A stretch of 64,000 bases of DNA, from positions 1-64,000 of the forward strand of contig CAYLOP010000001.1 in NCBI GenBank assembly GCA_964385305.1, written 5' to 3'. Positions 33,747-41,827 of this stretch are shown piece by piece. Each line of letters opens with the position of its first letter. Position 1 is the stretch's first letter. Source of the stretch: CAYLOP01 sp964385305 (GTDB lineage Bacteria > Chloroflexota > Anaerolineae > Anaerolineales > E44-bin32). The notes beneath the pieces are model-generated. The model had not been told where the DNA came from, searched no databases, and saw only the letters and a list, made by a program, of their open reading frames with translations. A program made the position numbers and the translations under genes.

Positions 33747-35582
33747 TCACTCTGTTATGGCGTCCCTGGGTAGTTCTGTGCCCGGCCCATATTCAAAAAC
33801 CGCGCGCCATGGCAGGTAGTGGGTCTTGAACGTGTCTTTGAAGAGCGTTTCACCCCCGCGCTCGACGATCCGATCGATGACGACGTCCATGCCATCCGCT
33901 TTCCACTCGACCTGTTCGATTTCCCCTTTATCTAGGTCGCGGTTCTCTTTGTAGAGCGGATCCGGCGCCTCAATTTCATCATCGATGTCCCTGCTCCATG
34001 TCACGCTCCGACCATCGGAGGTTGAGTAGAACTTCCACAGGAGTTGGTTGCTGTAGATGTAGGTCTCCAACAAGAGCCAATAGGGGCGGTCGTTGGTGAA
34101 TTTGAGGTCCACCATGGGCACAAACACGGTGGCGTCCAAGCCCGTTCCAGGCGAGCCGGGACCCTGCTCGTAGTATCCGACGCGATAAGCGTGTGGATGG
34201 CGTTCGTTAATGGGATAGCCACCGAAGAACGCGGCACGGAATAACGTGGTGCTCACCTGGCACACACCGCCTCCTACGCCCTCGATGGTGCTCTTGCCGT
34301 AGATGATCAGCGCCTCTGCGTACCCGTTATCGAGGCTGATATCGCCGAGGATTTCCGCCATGGACAGGGTTTCGCCAGGCGCCACGAGTAACCCGTGGAA
34401 CTCACTCGAGGCGGTTTTGATATTCTGAATTCGGCCTGTGCTGGATCCGTTGAAGTACGTTGAGACAACGCTGACCGCCTCACTGATCCCTAAGTCAGCC
34501 GCGCTGGCGTCGTCGCCCACGGTTGGCGCGACGATCTCAAAGGCCAGAGGGATAGTGTGCTCGCCTGCGATGAGACCTACGTTGATAGCCTCGACCGTGG
34601 CTGGTATATCAAGCACGCGTCCCTGGACTGCGGATTGCAACAGGTCTAATTCACGCGTGTCATCGTTGAAGATAAAACGAGCGTTTTGCGCGCTGCGTTC
34701 CAATTCAGGCATGAGCGGCTCGAGTGTGTGCATGAGCGTTTGAGGATCCAACGCCACATCGTAGCTGGCACTGCCAGTGTCATTAGCTAGTGTGAAGCGC
34801 AGCATCGGTGCAAGCTCAGAGGGTTCGATGACCCATGATTCAGCATCGTCGACGGTAAGCGTAAGCGGCGCGCTCAAAATGCCGCGGGCGAGATCCGCCT
34901 GGGCGGAGGCATCCAACACGAGCGGTGGGCTCTCTGTGATGTCCAACCGGATTTCTGCGTCATAAAATTTCCGGACGGGCTCCTCGAGCATTTCCAGGAC
35001 GGATTGGATGTTAAGTTCACGGCCAATCTGGCCGGATTGTACGATGATTTCTGTGCCGTCCACGACCAGGGCCGCCTCCTGCGTCGGTTGATCGATCCCT
35101 TCTGCGAGTCCTTGCAGGTACGAGCCACCCACTTCATGATCGAAAATGATGATCGGCGCGATTGTGTGTCCGAGGTACCAGGCATCGATCTGCCCCTGAA
35201 GTGCGCGCACAAGACCACCTTGACGGCCAACGGCAAGGGCGTGAGCGGCCATTGTCTGTGTGTCGATCCGGACACCTAACTCAGCGGGTTGAGCTATCCA
35301 TACACGATCTCCATCCCTCAGGACGATCAAGCCGGTTTGCGGGTACGTGTGGGATAGGAGGAGGGCTGACTCAATTTGCTCGGCAGACATTCCAGAAAGC
35401 TCGACTCCTGCGGCATGAACCCCCGGTAGTGCACGGCCCGCATAGACAATTCGCTCGCCGAGCAGGAATATTCCCAATGCAAGCAGGAAAGCCGCACCAG
35501 CCACAAAAAGGGCTATGGTGACGCGTGTGGCTATTGCCAAGGTTTTCGATGTCTGTTTGGATAGTGTCCGACTTGTGTCCAT
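33747..35582 (-). CDS. VanW-family protein with peptidoglycan-binding-like repeats
   Basis: 611 residues. One N-terminal membrane helix (ALFVAGAAFLLALGIFLLG) is followed by two modules of the PG_binding_4 type (about residues 100-330; AGRALPGVHAAGVELSGMS opens the first) and a C-terminal VanW domain (about 380-520) with LLVAPGETLSMAEILGDI, GGGVCQVSTTLFRAAFFGG and ERHPHAYRVGYYEQGPG. The protein is membrane-anchored and outside the cell. VanW occurs in vancomycin-resistance clusters but is widespread without them; function is unknown, probably in the wall or glycan layer. Confidence 0.9.
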   Translation of the reverse strand: MDTSRTLSKQTSKTLAIATRVTIALFVAGAAFLLALGIFLLGERIVYAGRALPGVHAAGVELSGMSAEQIESALLLSHTYPQTGLIVLRDGDRVWIAQPAELGVRIDTQTMAAHALAVGRQGGLVRALQGQIDAWYLGHTIAPIIIFDHEVGGSYLQGLAEGIDQPTQEAALVVDGTEIIVQSGQIGRELNIQSVLEMLEEPVRKFYDAEIRLDITESPPLVLDASAQADLARGILSAPLTLTVDDAESWVIEPSELAPMLRFTLANDTGSASYDVALDPQTLMHTLEPLMPELERSAQNARFIFNDDTRELDLLQSAVQGRVLDIPATVEAINVGLIAGEHTIPLAFEIVAPTVGDDASAADLGISEAVSVVSTYFNGSSTGRIQNIKTASSEFHGLLVAPGETLSMAEILGDISLDNGYAEALIIYGKSTIEGVGGGVCQVSTTLFRAAFFGGYPINERHPHAYRVGYYEQGPGSPGTGLDATVFVPMVDLKFTNDRPYWLLLETYIYSNQLLWKFYSTSDGRSVTWSRDIDDEIEAPDPLYKENRDLDKGEIEQVEWKADGMDVVIDRIVERGGETLFKDTFKTHYLPWRAVFEYGPGTELPRDAITE

Positions 35583-35603
35583 TATGATTACTTAAGGGTG
35601 TGG

Positions 35604-35630
35604 ATTATACCATCTATGCAGACGTTTCAA
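35604..35630 (-). promoter_or_regulatory. Extended -10 promoter of the VanW gene
   Basis: On the minus strand TGGTATAAT (extended -10) ends at 35604, 22 bases before the ATG at 35582; TTGAAA stands 15 bases upstream of the -10 hexamer. Confidence 0.55.
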
Positions 35631-35745
35631 CCGACCTTCTTGTTCCCGTATATTAAAACGCCCTTACCCAAGAATACTTCTCCTCCAGTTATCCAGGACG
35701 GTTGCAATATCCGATCCGTCGGGACGGCGATTTTTTAGCAAAGGT

Positions 35746-36477
35746 TCAGATCTCGAGATCAGGGTGCAGCCGGTCAAGGATGCCCGAGACGAATTTTCCC
35801 CCGCTGTGCTCACGCAAGAGTGTGTGTAAATCCTCCAGGGCGGATTCCACATCGGCACGAGCGTTATTGTGCAGTGCTTCCACGGTGATCAGCGCGGACT
35901 TCGTGTCCGCTCTTGATGCGCTCTCCGCGCTCTGACGCCAGCACCAACGGCGTGCAATCACGGTCTCCACCCGATCCGAGAATATGACTTCACCTGGGTC
36001 GGGATGAACGCTTTCGGTTTGGTGGAGAGGTGTGAAGTGCTCCGTGCCACCGGAAAACTGGACGCTGACAGGGAGCTCTAGGGCGCGTGTGTCAAACACG
36101 GCTACCGGTAAGGTGTAGCGAATACTGACGAGGTTGGCGATGTCAACAAGCGTATTGATGGATGGTATATCGCCGTACTTCATCAGGCGTCGCAGGAGCG
36201 CTTCGATCGCGCTGCGATATTGCGTGGGTTTTACGCCGAAGCTGCGAAATGCACTGCGCCAAGCCTGCACTGAAGAGAGTTCGGGCATCGGGGCGTCGCC
36301 AATTTGGTGGCGCGTGTCGCGTTGTTGAGCCTGATAGGCGGTGAGCAGCGTTGGCGGGGTGGGACCATTGTCCAGCTCCTGGCCGAAGATCACGCCAGCA
36401 ACGAGTTGAGGGAAAGCGGTCAGAATATCAAGGTGGTAGTGAAAGGCGATCATCCAAAGCGCCTCCAGTATCTCCAA
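35746..36477 (-). CDS. B3/B4 (PheT-like) tRNA-binding domain protein
   Basis: 243 residues. The B3/B4 domain of phenylalanyl-tRNA synthetase beta is clear: WRSAFRSFGVKPTQYRSAIE, LLRRLMKYGDIPSINTLVDI and EVIFSDRVETVIARRWCWRQ, the last containing the conserved segment near the editing site in the synthetase. Stand-alone B3/B4 proteins may edit mischarged tRNA or bind other ligands. A short gap separates it from the lipoprotein gene that lies upstream of it. Confidence 0.85.
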   Translation of the reverse strand: MEILEALWMIAFHYHLDILTAFPQLVAGVIFGQELDNGPTPPTLLTAYQAQQRDTRHQIGDAPMPELSSVQAWRSAFRSFGVKPTQYRSAIEALLRRLMKYGDIPSINTLVDIANLVSIRYTLPVAVFDTRALELPVSVQFSGGTEHFTPLHQTESVHPDPGEVIFSDRVETVIARRWCWRQSAESASRADTKSALITVEALHNNARADVESALEDLHTLLREHSGGKFVSGILDRLHPDLEI

Positions 36478-36499
36478 GTAGGCATCGAGAAATTAATGA

Positions 36500-37423
36500 T
36501 TAGGGTTCCAGCCAAACCTGAACGCTGGAATAGTGGATCAATCCCGGAATGTCCGTGCCGGGTTCGGAGACGGCAATTCGACCCCATTGGGGGACGGAGA
36601 TCTCGTAGGGAACCTCCACATCGAAGGTTCCTAGCTGTCCGATACCTGGGGCATCCAGCCGGACCTGGGCTGTGCCCACCTCATCCCCGTGCCAATCGAC
36701 CACGCGGACCGTGAGCGGCACATCGGCATCTACCCATCCCGCACCTCGTACTAAAACGCGGCCTCCGCTTACCTCGGCTTCTTCTTGTGGGTAATAAATG
36801 TTCAGCTTTTCGGGACCGAGGAAGGCAGGATAAACCAGGGAACTTCCGTTCGAGATCAAGACCAGGTTAACAGTAGCTAGTTGGCTCAATTGGTGGTCGC
36901 GAGCACCGTAGGTGCTCACTTCAAGCCGGGCGGTTTCGGCGACATGATCAATGATGAAGGGCACTTTAGAGTAGAAGCGCCCCGCATTTCCTGGAAGCAC
37001 GAGAAGGTAGCCGACACCCTCCGAGAGGACTTTTCCACCCTCGCCGATCAATCTGAGGTGCACTCGGTCCTTATAAGCCGGGCCGCCAAATCCCGCAACC
37101 TGGAAAGGGCTTGTGACTTGTGAACCGGGTCCGGGCTGATAGATGCTGATAGCAGCATCAGGAACCCCCACTGCTGGAGCAGGCGGTGTGGGTGTGGGTT
37201 CCGGGTTGTAGGATTCGATCACGATGGCGGGTGTAGCTTCAGTGAGAGGATGCGGTGTGACGGAACTCAGCGGATCGGGGGTTTGTGAGGCGGTTGGAAG
37301 TGGCGCGTCCGTCGCCCGCGGAAGATCAGGCGGCACAGTCTTCGTTACGGCAGGCGTACAAGCCACGGCACAAGCTCCCATGCAGGCAAGAAGCAGGAGC
37401 GCTCGCTTCCAGTGGGTCTTCAT
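36500..37423 (-). CDS. Lipoprotein with Gmad2-type immunoglobulin-like domain
   Basis: 307 residues from ATG 37423. A signal peptide ends in the lipobox CAVAC, so it is a lipid-anchored exported protein. A low-complexity Thr/Pro/Ser stretch (about 25-75) leads to a Gmad2-like domain, ISIYQPGPGSQVTSPFQVAG, typical of spore-germination and surface proteins, and then a second Ig-like domain (YYPQEEAEVSGGRVLVRGAG). The ATG overlaps the stop of the small open frame upstream (ATGA), suggesting coupling. The role is probably in adhesion or binding. Confidence 0.82.
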   Translation of the reverse strand: MKTHWKRALLLLACMGACAVACTPAVTKTVPPDLPRATDAPLPTASQTPDPLSSVTPHPLTEATPAIVIESYNPEPTPTPPAPAVGVPDAAISIYQPGPGSQVTSPFQVAGFGGPAYKDRVHLRLIGEGGKVLSEGVGYLLVLPGNAGRFYSKVPFIIDHVAETARLEVSTYGARDHQLSQLATVNLVLISNGSSLVYPAFLGPEKLNIYYPQEEAEVSGGRVLVRGAGWVDADVPLTVRVVDWHGDEVGTAQVRLDAPGIGQLGTFDVEVPYEISVPQWGRIAVSEPGTDIPGLIHYSSVQVWLEP

Positions 37424-37602
37424 GTCTTGTCCCCACAACGCATCGAAAGTTCATCGCCAAGGATGCGATCGACGGCTTGTTTGAGCACATATAGGTCTCT
37501 ATGGACGACATGAGTAAAGACGCTCTTAAGGCTATTGACCGGGACAGGGAGAAGTCCGGCTTTTTTCAGTACGTTGGTGCCGGATTTCATCGTCGCACAC
37601 AC
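37420..37602 (-). CDS. Small hypothetical protein, 60 residues
   Basis: A GTG at 37602 with AGGGA five bases upstream opens a 60-residue frame that ends in an ATGA overlap with the lipoprotein gene; an internal ATG at 37590 gives 56 residues. It fills the space between two same-strand genes with no frame break. It contains VLKKAGLLPVPVNSLKSVF and HRDLYVLKQAVDRILGDEL, a mixed basic and helical composition, and no recognisable domain. The neat overlap is the only strong support; it may be spurious. Confidence 0.4.
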   Translation of the reverse strand: MCATMKSGTNVLKKAGLLPVPVNSLKSVFTHVVHRDLYVLKQAVDRILGDELSMRCGDKT

Positions 37603-37630
37603 ATTCCCTGTGTCGAAATGATCGATCGTA

Positions 37631-38722
37631 TCATGTGAGTGAAGCCCAGACCTCGAGTTCGGCTGCTACTCTACGAATGACATCATCGGTAAATTCCGTT
37701 GTGGTGGCATGTCCTCCCATATCGGGCGTGGAAATCACGCTGTAGATAGCCTCAAAGGTGGATTCATAGATGGCGCGCGAGGCAAGCTTGGCATTCGGGT
37801 GGTCGATGTAAGTCAACAATGCTGCGCCAGCAAGAATCATCGCCATGGGATTGGCGATGTTTTTACCACGCAGCGTTGGTGCTGTGCCATGGGGCGCTTC
37901 CGCCATGACAACATCGACCTTGGTGGAGGTTTTATCGAATGCAAGAACCAACGATTCTGCCCCAGCAATCGAGCCATACATTACGAGCACGAGATCGGAA
38001 AGACAGTCCCCATCGCGATTGAGTGTCGGGATCACCAGCGCTTCACCTGCATGACGCATGAGCAAGGCATAGGTTGCATCAATCAACTGCGGGTCATACC
38101 GGACGGAGGGATGGCGCGCGGCCGCAGCATTCAATTCCTCCATAAACATGCCCTCATACACAGGGCTGACCGTGAATTTCGAGCCGCCGAAAACCTTGGC
38201 GCCGGTTTTCTCTGCATGCTGGAAAGAAAACTCAGCCACTGCCCTGCACATTGAGCGCGAGATTCGCTCGATGCGTTGGGCGATCTCGTCGCCCTGCGCG
38301 TCAAAATGGCGGCTCTCCTCCGCACCGTACGCGCCGCCAACCGCCATGCGAACGACCGAGATCGGGGCGTGGATTCCGCCTACAGGGCGGACATTCTGAA
38401 GACGTCGACCCGTTCGCAGGATCACTTTGCCGTCGATGGCTTCTCGCAGAATGGCGTTTGGGCTTCCAACGTCGTTGGGTTCAGAAGGAGAAATGGTAGC
38501 AGCTTTAAAACCCAAACCAGTCCGACACATTGCATGAGCAGCTTGAAGGACAATTTCGTTGCTCGTAGCGCGGCGGGTTTGGATGCTCAGGTCAAAATGC
38601 TCCATGGCTAAAGGAACCCAGCAAATTTCAGGGTCGAGAACCCGCAAAGCCTCTTCAAGCAATTCTTGACCCGTTTCGTCACCATCCAAGATGACGACGG
38701 TTATGCTTTCGGTGTCAGACAT
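37631..38722 (-). CDS. Isocitrate/isopropylmalate dehydrogenase-family protein, divergent
   Basis: 363 residues. The fold is that of IDH/IPMDH. Substrate-site residues fit IDH: GSPNAILRE (Ser, Asn, Arg), VILRTGRRL, VVRMAVGGAYG with the conserved Arg and Tyr, a Lys in GGSKFTVSPVYEGMF, and NRDGDCLSD with the metal aspartates. Unusual points: the N-terminal GDGIGPE is DGDETGQE, and the NAD/NADP selector after HGTAP is TLRGKNIANP, matching neither the Lys-Tyr of NADP-IDH nor the Asp of NAD-IPMDH. The substrate and cofactor are therefore uncertain. It overlaps the response regulator gene by eight bases. Confidence 0.82.
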   Translation of the reverse strand: MSDTESITVVILDGDETGQELLEEALRVLDPEICWVPLAMEHFDLSIQTRRATSNEIVLQAAHAMCRTGLGFKAATISPSEPNDVGSPNAILREAIDGKVILRTGRRLQNVRPVGGIHAPISVVRMAVGGAYGAEESRHFDAQGDEIAQRIERISRSMCRAVAEFSFQHAEKTGAKVFGGSKFTVSPVYEGMFMEELNAAAARHPSVRYDPQLIDATYALLMRHAGEALVIPTLNRDGDCLSDLVLVMYGSIAGAESLVLAFDKTSTKVDVVMAEAPHGTAPTLRGKNIANPMAMILAGAALLTYIDHPNAKLASRAIYESTFEAIYSVISTPDMGGHATTTEFTDDVIRRVAAELEVWASLT

Positions 38723-39083
38723 CGTTCGTCAACTCCGAGATCGCTTTTTCCAAGGCCTGCAGGTCGATCGGTTTTCGGAGACAGGCATTTCCCCCGGCCG
38801 TATAGACATGCTGTTCAAGGTCATCTTCATGGCTGGCGCTAAGGACAATCACAGGCAAGTCTTTGCCCTCTGGCATCGATCGTAGGCGGGCTAGCATTTC
38901 ATAGCCGTCCATACCTGGCATCATGAGATCGAGAAGGACAATGTCCGGTCGTTCGCTGGTGACCATCTCAAGTCCTTGCATGGCATGGTATGCGATAAAT
39001 GGTGTATGTCCGCGCAGAGACATTGTCATCGCAAGCAATTCGGCGGTCACCTTTTCATCGTCAACGATTAAAATACGAGCCAT
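38715..39083 (-). CDS. Single-domain response regulator (CheY-like receiver)
   Basis: 122 residues, only a receiver domain. Acidic pocket VDDEKV, phospho-acceptor Asp in DIVLLDLMMPGMDGYEM, the conserved Thr/Ser in IVLSAS, and Lys in CLRKPIDLQAL. With no output domain it must act through protein contacts. It is translated with the IDH-like gene by overlap, an unusual pairing. The cognate kinase is not adjacent. Confidence 0.9.
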   Translation of the reverse strand: MARILIVDDEKVTAELLAMTMSLRGHTPFIAYHAMQGLEMVTSERPDIVLLDLMMPGMDGYEMLARLRSMPEGKDLPVIVLSASHEDDLEQHVYTAGGNACLRKPIDLQALEKAISELTNDV

Positions 39084-39406
39084 GGCATCGCCTCAATCAA
39101 TAGCCGCTTGCGTTGGATCGCCGACCCTCCAAGCGTGGCGCCGAGGTGCGTTGGGAACATACCCGGGTGCCCTGAATCAAGAAGGTAAGTCCACAGGTCG
39201 CACGGATCCCCTTCTGGCTGCCACATATCTCCTTGAGGGGAAAATCGATGTCTTACCCCACGCACATGCAAATCTAAAGTCCTCTATCGAGGGGGTCTCA
39301 AGGCAGCCAATGTAAGAAGCTGCAATTTGACCTCCGGGATTAACCGTGACCTTATTCTAGCATTGCGTCTGGCTGTTTGTTCCCCTATCCAACATTCAGG
39401 TAATTC
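39084..39406 (-). other. Intergenic region with possible structured RNA
   Basis: A 323-base gap between the end of the M32 gene and the start of the response regulator. Two interleaved pairings can be seen: TGGCTGCC (39215-39222) with GGCAGCCA (39302-39309), extended by TTGAG with CTCAA (39297-39301), and GGTAAG (39184-39189) with CTTACC (39252-39257), in the order that would make a pseudoknot. A small hairpin CCTC-TATC-GAGG lies at 39281-39292. A TAGAAT-like -10 lies upstream on the minus strand, near 39360. I cannot assign it to a known RNA family. Confidence 0.35.
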
Positions 39407-40912
39407 TTATAGTGCATAGATATCGCCGAATTTTTCCCGCAAGTAGCGCATGTACGGTTCCGCCGTCAGGCTGCTACCGGTGACGCGTTGTAAGAGCTCC
39501 ATCGGGTCGAATTTGGCGCCGTGCTGGTGTATGTTTTTACGCAACCAACCTAGCAGCGCGTCGAATTCAGCGCATTCAATTCGGCGTTCGATGTCCGGGA
39601 TATCCTCTTCGATCTTGACCCATAGTTGGGATGCGATCAAGTTACCGATGGCGTAGGTGGGGAAATATCCAAGCAGGCCGCTGGACCAATGGACATCCTG
39701 TAAAACACCCTGTGCGTCATCGGGTGGTGTGATCCCCAGGGATTCTTCCATCTTGCTGTTCCAAGCATCAGGCAGGTCGTGGATAGCCAATTTCTTTTCC
39801 ATGAGCGCCAGTTCGATCTCGAAGCGCAGCATGATGTGAAGATTGTAGGTCGCCTCGTCGGCTTCAACACGTATCAGCGAACGCTCCACCTTATTGATAG
39901 CACGGTAGAAGGCATCAAGGTCGACATTCCCCAATTGGCTGGGGAAGGTCTCCTGTAAGCGCGGATAAAACCCAACCCAGAATGCCTTGCTGCGCCCAAC
40001 CAGGTTTTCCCACATGCGAGATTGGGATTCATGCATGGCCAGCGAAGCACCCTCCGCGAGCGGTGTGCGGCTGAATTCAGGATTTATGCCCTGTTCATAC
40101 ATGGCGTGACCAGCTTCGTGCATCGTGCTGAAGATACCGGTATTGAAGAAGTTGGTGTCGAAGCGGGTCGTAATCCGCACATCTCCGCATCCAAATTTCG
40201 TGGTGAAAGGATGGACCGCTTTATCTTGCCTGCCGCGATTGAAGTCATAACCAAATGCTCTTACAACCTCGATGCCAAAATCCCATTGCTTGCGTTCGTC
40301 GAAGTGCTGATGGAGAACTGCATCGTCTACAGCCTTGCCGCGCTCAGCGATTTCGCGCACCAACTCGATTTGTTGTGGCCGCAAGACCTCGAAGACGGCC
40401 TTCACATCGGCGGTCTTCATCCCGGGCTCGAAGTCGTCGAGCAGCGGGTCGTAGGGGTGATCAAAGGGTGTGAAGAATTCGGCATACTGGTTCCGAAGCT
40501 CAAAGACCTTCTCCAAGTGTGGCTCGAAATGTGCGAAGTCCGAATCCTCACGCGCCTTCTCCCATGCCTGGTGAGCAAGCGCGGTGACCCGTGCATACTC
40601 GCCCACCCAAGTCGAAGGCACCTTTCGTTGTTTATCGAAATCGTGCTTCGTTTTACGCAAGAATCGCGCGTCGTCGGAATCCGAATCGAGATCGGCCACG
40701 CTTTTAGCAGCTTCTTCCAAGGCATTGTCCAGATTGTCGCCGGTAAATTTCTCATGAGCGAGACGGCTGAGGGTGGAAAGCTGCATCGCTCGTTCAGCAG
40801 CACCTCCCTTGGGCATATACGTTTGCTGATCCCATCCCAGGACCGACGCGGCGGCTCCGAGATCAGATATCTCACCAAGAATTTCGCGGAGCCTCTCGAG
40901 CTTATCAGTCAT
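39407..40912 (-). CDS. Carboxypeptidase Taq (M32 metallopeptidase)
   Basis: 501 residues, the usual M32 length. The zinc site is HEAGHAMYEQGI (HExxH), with the downstream Glu in ASLAMHESQSRMWEN. The fold is all-helical. These cytosolic enzymes trim C-terminal amino acids from peptides, which suits an organism with peptide uptake as in the 0-5 kb operon. ATG 40912 is preceded by AAGGAG. Confidence 0.93.
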   Translation of the reverse strand: MTDKLERLREILGEISDLGAAASVLGWDQQTYMPKGGAAERAMQLSTLSRLAHEKFTGDNLDNALEEAAKSVADLDSDSDDARFLRKTKHDFDKQRKVPSTWVGEYARVTALAHQAWEKAREDSDFAHFEPHLEKVFELRNQYAEFFTPFDHPYDPLLDDFEPGMKTADVKAVFEVLRPQQIELVREIAERGKAVDDAVLHQHFDERKQWDFGIEVVRAFGYDFNRGRQDKAVHPFTTKFGCGDVRITTRFDTNFFNTGIFSTMHEAGHAMYEQGINPEFSRTPLAEGASLAMHESQSRMWENLVGRSKAFWVGFYPRLQETFPSQLGNVDLDAFYRAINKVERSLIRVEADEATYNLHIMLRFEIELALMEKKLAIHDLPDAWNSKMEESLGITPPDDAQGVLQDVHWSSGLLGYFPTYAIGNLIASQLWVKIEEDIPDIERRIECAEFDALLGWLRKNIHQHGAKFDPMELLQRVTGSSLTAEPYMRYLREKFGDIYAL

Positions 40913-41173
40913 TTGAACTCCTTCTGATTTGTTGGTATCGCATAAATCGTCTGCAAATCGTGTAAGGCGGGTGTTTCCCCTTATAGGTCCATGGACGAAT
41001 TTGGGAAGCCCACCAATTGTACACCGTTCGCGGCGCTTCGAGGCTTGGTAACTTCGGCATCAACGACTCGATCTATGTTGGCTTAAACATTCATATGGTG
41101 ATCGATTAGGGCGCGTTGATCCGGCTGACTTTCTCCTGGATTGTGTAGTCGAGCTCAGATGGGTGGCTGCCGA

Positions 41174-41633
41174 TCAGGACAAACCTCTTCTGCTATACGT
41201 CTGTTCGATCTCATGCAAATGAGATAAACAGGCATCGTCCACTGGATTCGGAGAATATGCCATGTCGAACCAGGCCTCTAAGATCTCCTTAGCCTGCGCC
41301 TCCGAAGTGTGCCGTAAGGAGAGAAACAGCACATTGGCATCGTTCCATAAGCGTGTGCCACGAGCCGTCTCGGCGTCATCACAGAGCGCGGCGCGCACAC
41401 CGGGGATTTTATTCAGGCGATGCTCACACCCGTGCCTGTCTAGCAGAAGAGAATCCCCTCTTTCGTTTCAGCTTGCGCCACAGCTTCGCCCACACCCCGG
41501 TGATTTTCGACCACGGTTCTTCGGTTTTGGTGAGCGGACCATAGCGTGTAATTTGATGCCCGCCTTCATGCAGCCTTTCAAGAACAGCTTGCGTTAGTGT
41601 GGTGCGCTCATCCGAGCCGACAGCGATCTTCAT
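41174..41633 (-). pseudogene. RpiB/LacA/LacB-family sugar-phosphate isomerase, decayed
   Basis: The N-terminal frame from ATG 41633 begins MKIAVGSDERTTLTQAVLER and runs to a stop near 41424. It leaves the family pattern after WSKITGV. In a neighbouring frame the homology continues as EAVAQAETKEGILFC, a TAG where the family has Trp, then TGTGVSIA, a TGA, then KIPGVRAALCDDAETARG and WNDANVL to the C-terminus at 41174. There is thus one frameshift and two in-frame stops, too many to blame on sequencing error alone. An intact gene would interconvert pentose or hexose phosphates. Confidence 0.85.
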
Positions 41634-41793
41634 CCACCTTCTCCTCTCTTATACGCCCATATTATTTAGTGTCTATCAGTTATGATGAACAGTACGTGGG
41701 GGTATCGTCGGGTTATCGTTGGGCGTCACTCAGACCTGAGTGTAATAATGCGATTGTCACTCTGACAGGCGGTTCCGTAAGGCGGCCTGTTTA

Positions 41794-41802
41794 TGGGATA
41801 AT
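41794..41802 (+). promoter_or_regulatory. Extended -10 promoter of the glycan locus (wecC)
   Basis: TGGGATAAT with the TG of an extended -10, 26 bases before GTG 41828. The ribosome-binding site AGGAGG is at 41815-41820, so the leader is about 20 bases. A -35 is weak (TTCCGT at 41773). Confidence 0.5.
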
Positions 41803-41827
41803 AAGAGCCTCGACAGGAGGAAAATAC

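Noticed and set aside
35700..35740. Forward-strand hairpin with T-run (CCGT/ACGG then TTTTTT)
   Set aside because: There is no plus-strand gene to terminate, and the stem is only four base pairs.
40022..40927. 301-codon frame on the plus strand
   Set aside because: Antisense to the M32 carboxypeptidase, whose zinc motif is intact; no recognisable protein.
41440..41470. Programmed frameshift or amber recoding in the RpiB-like gene
   Set aside because: One frameshift plus two different stops (TAG, TGA) without any recoding signal is better explained by decay.
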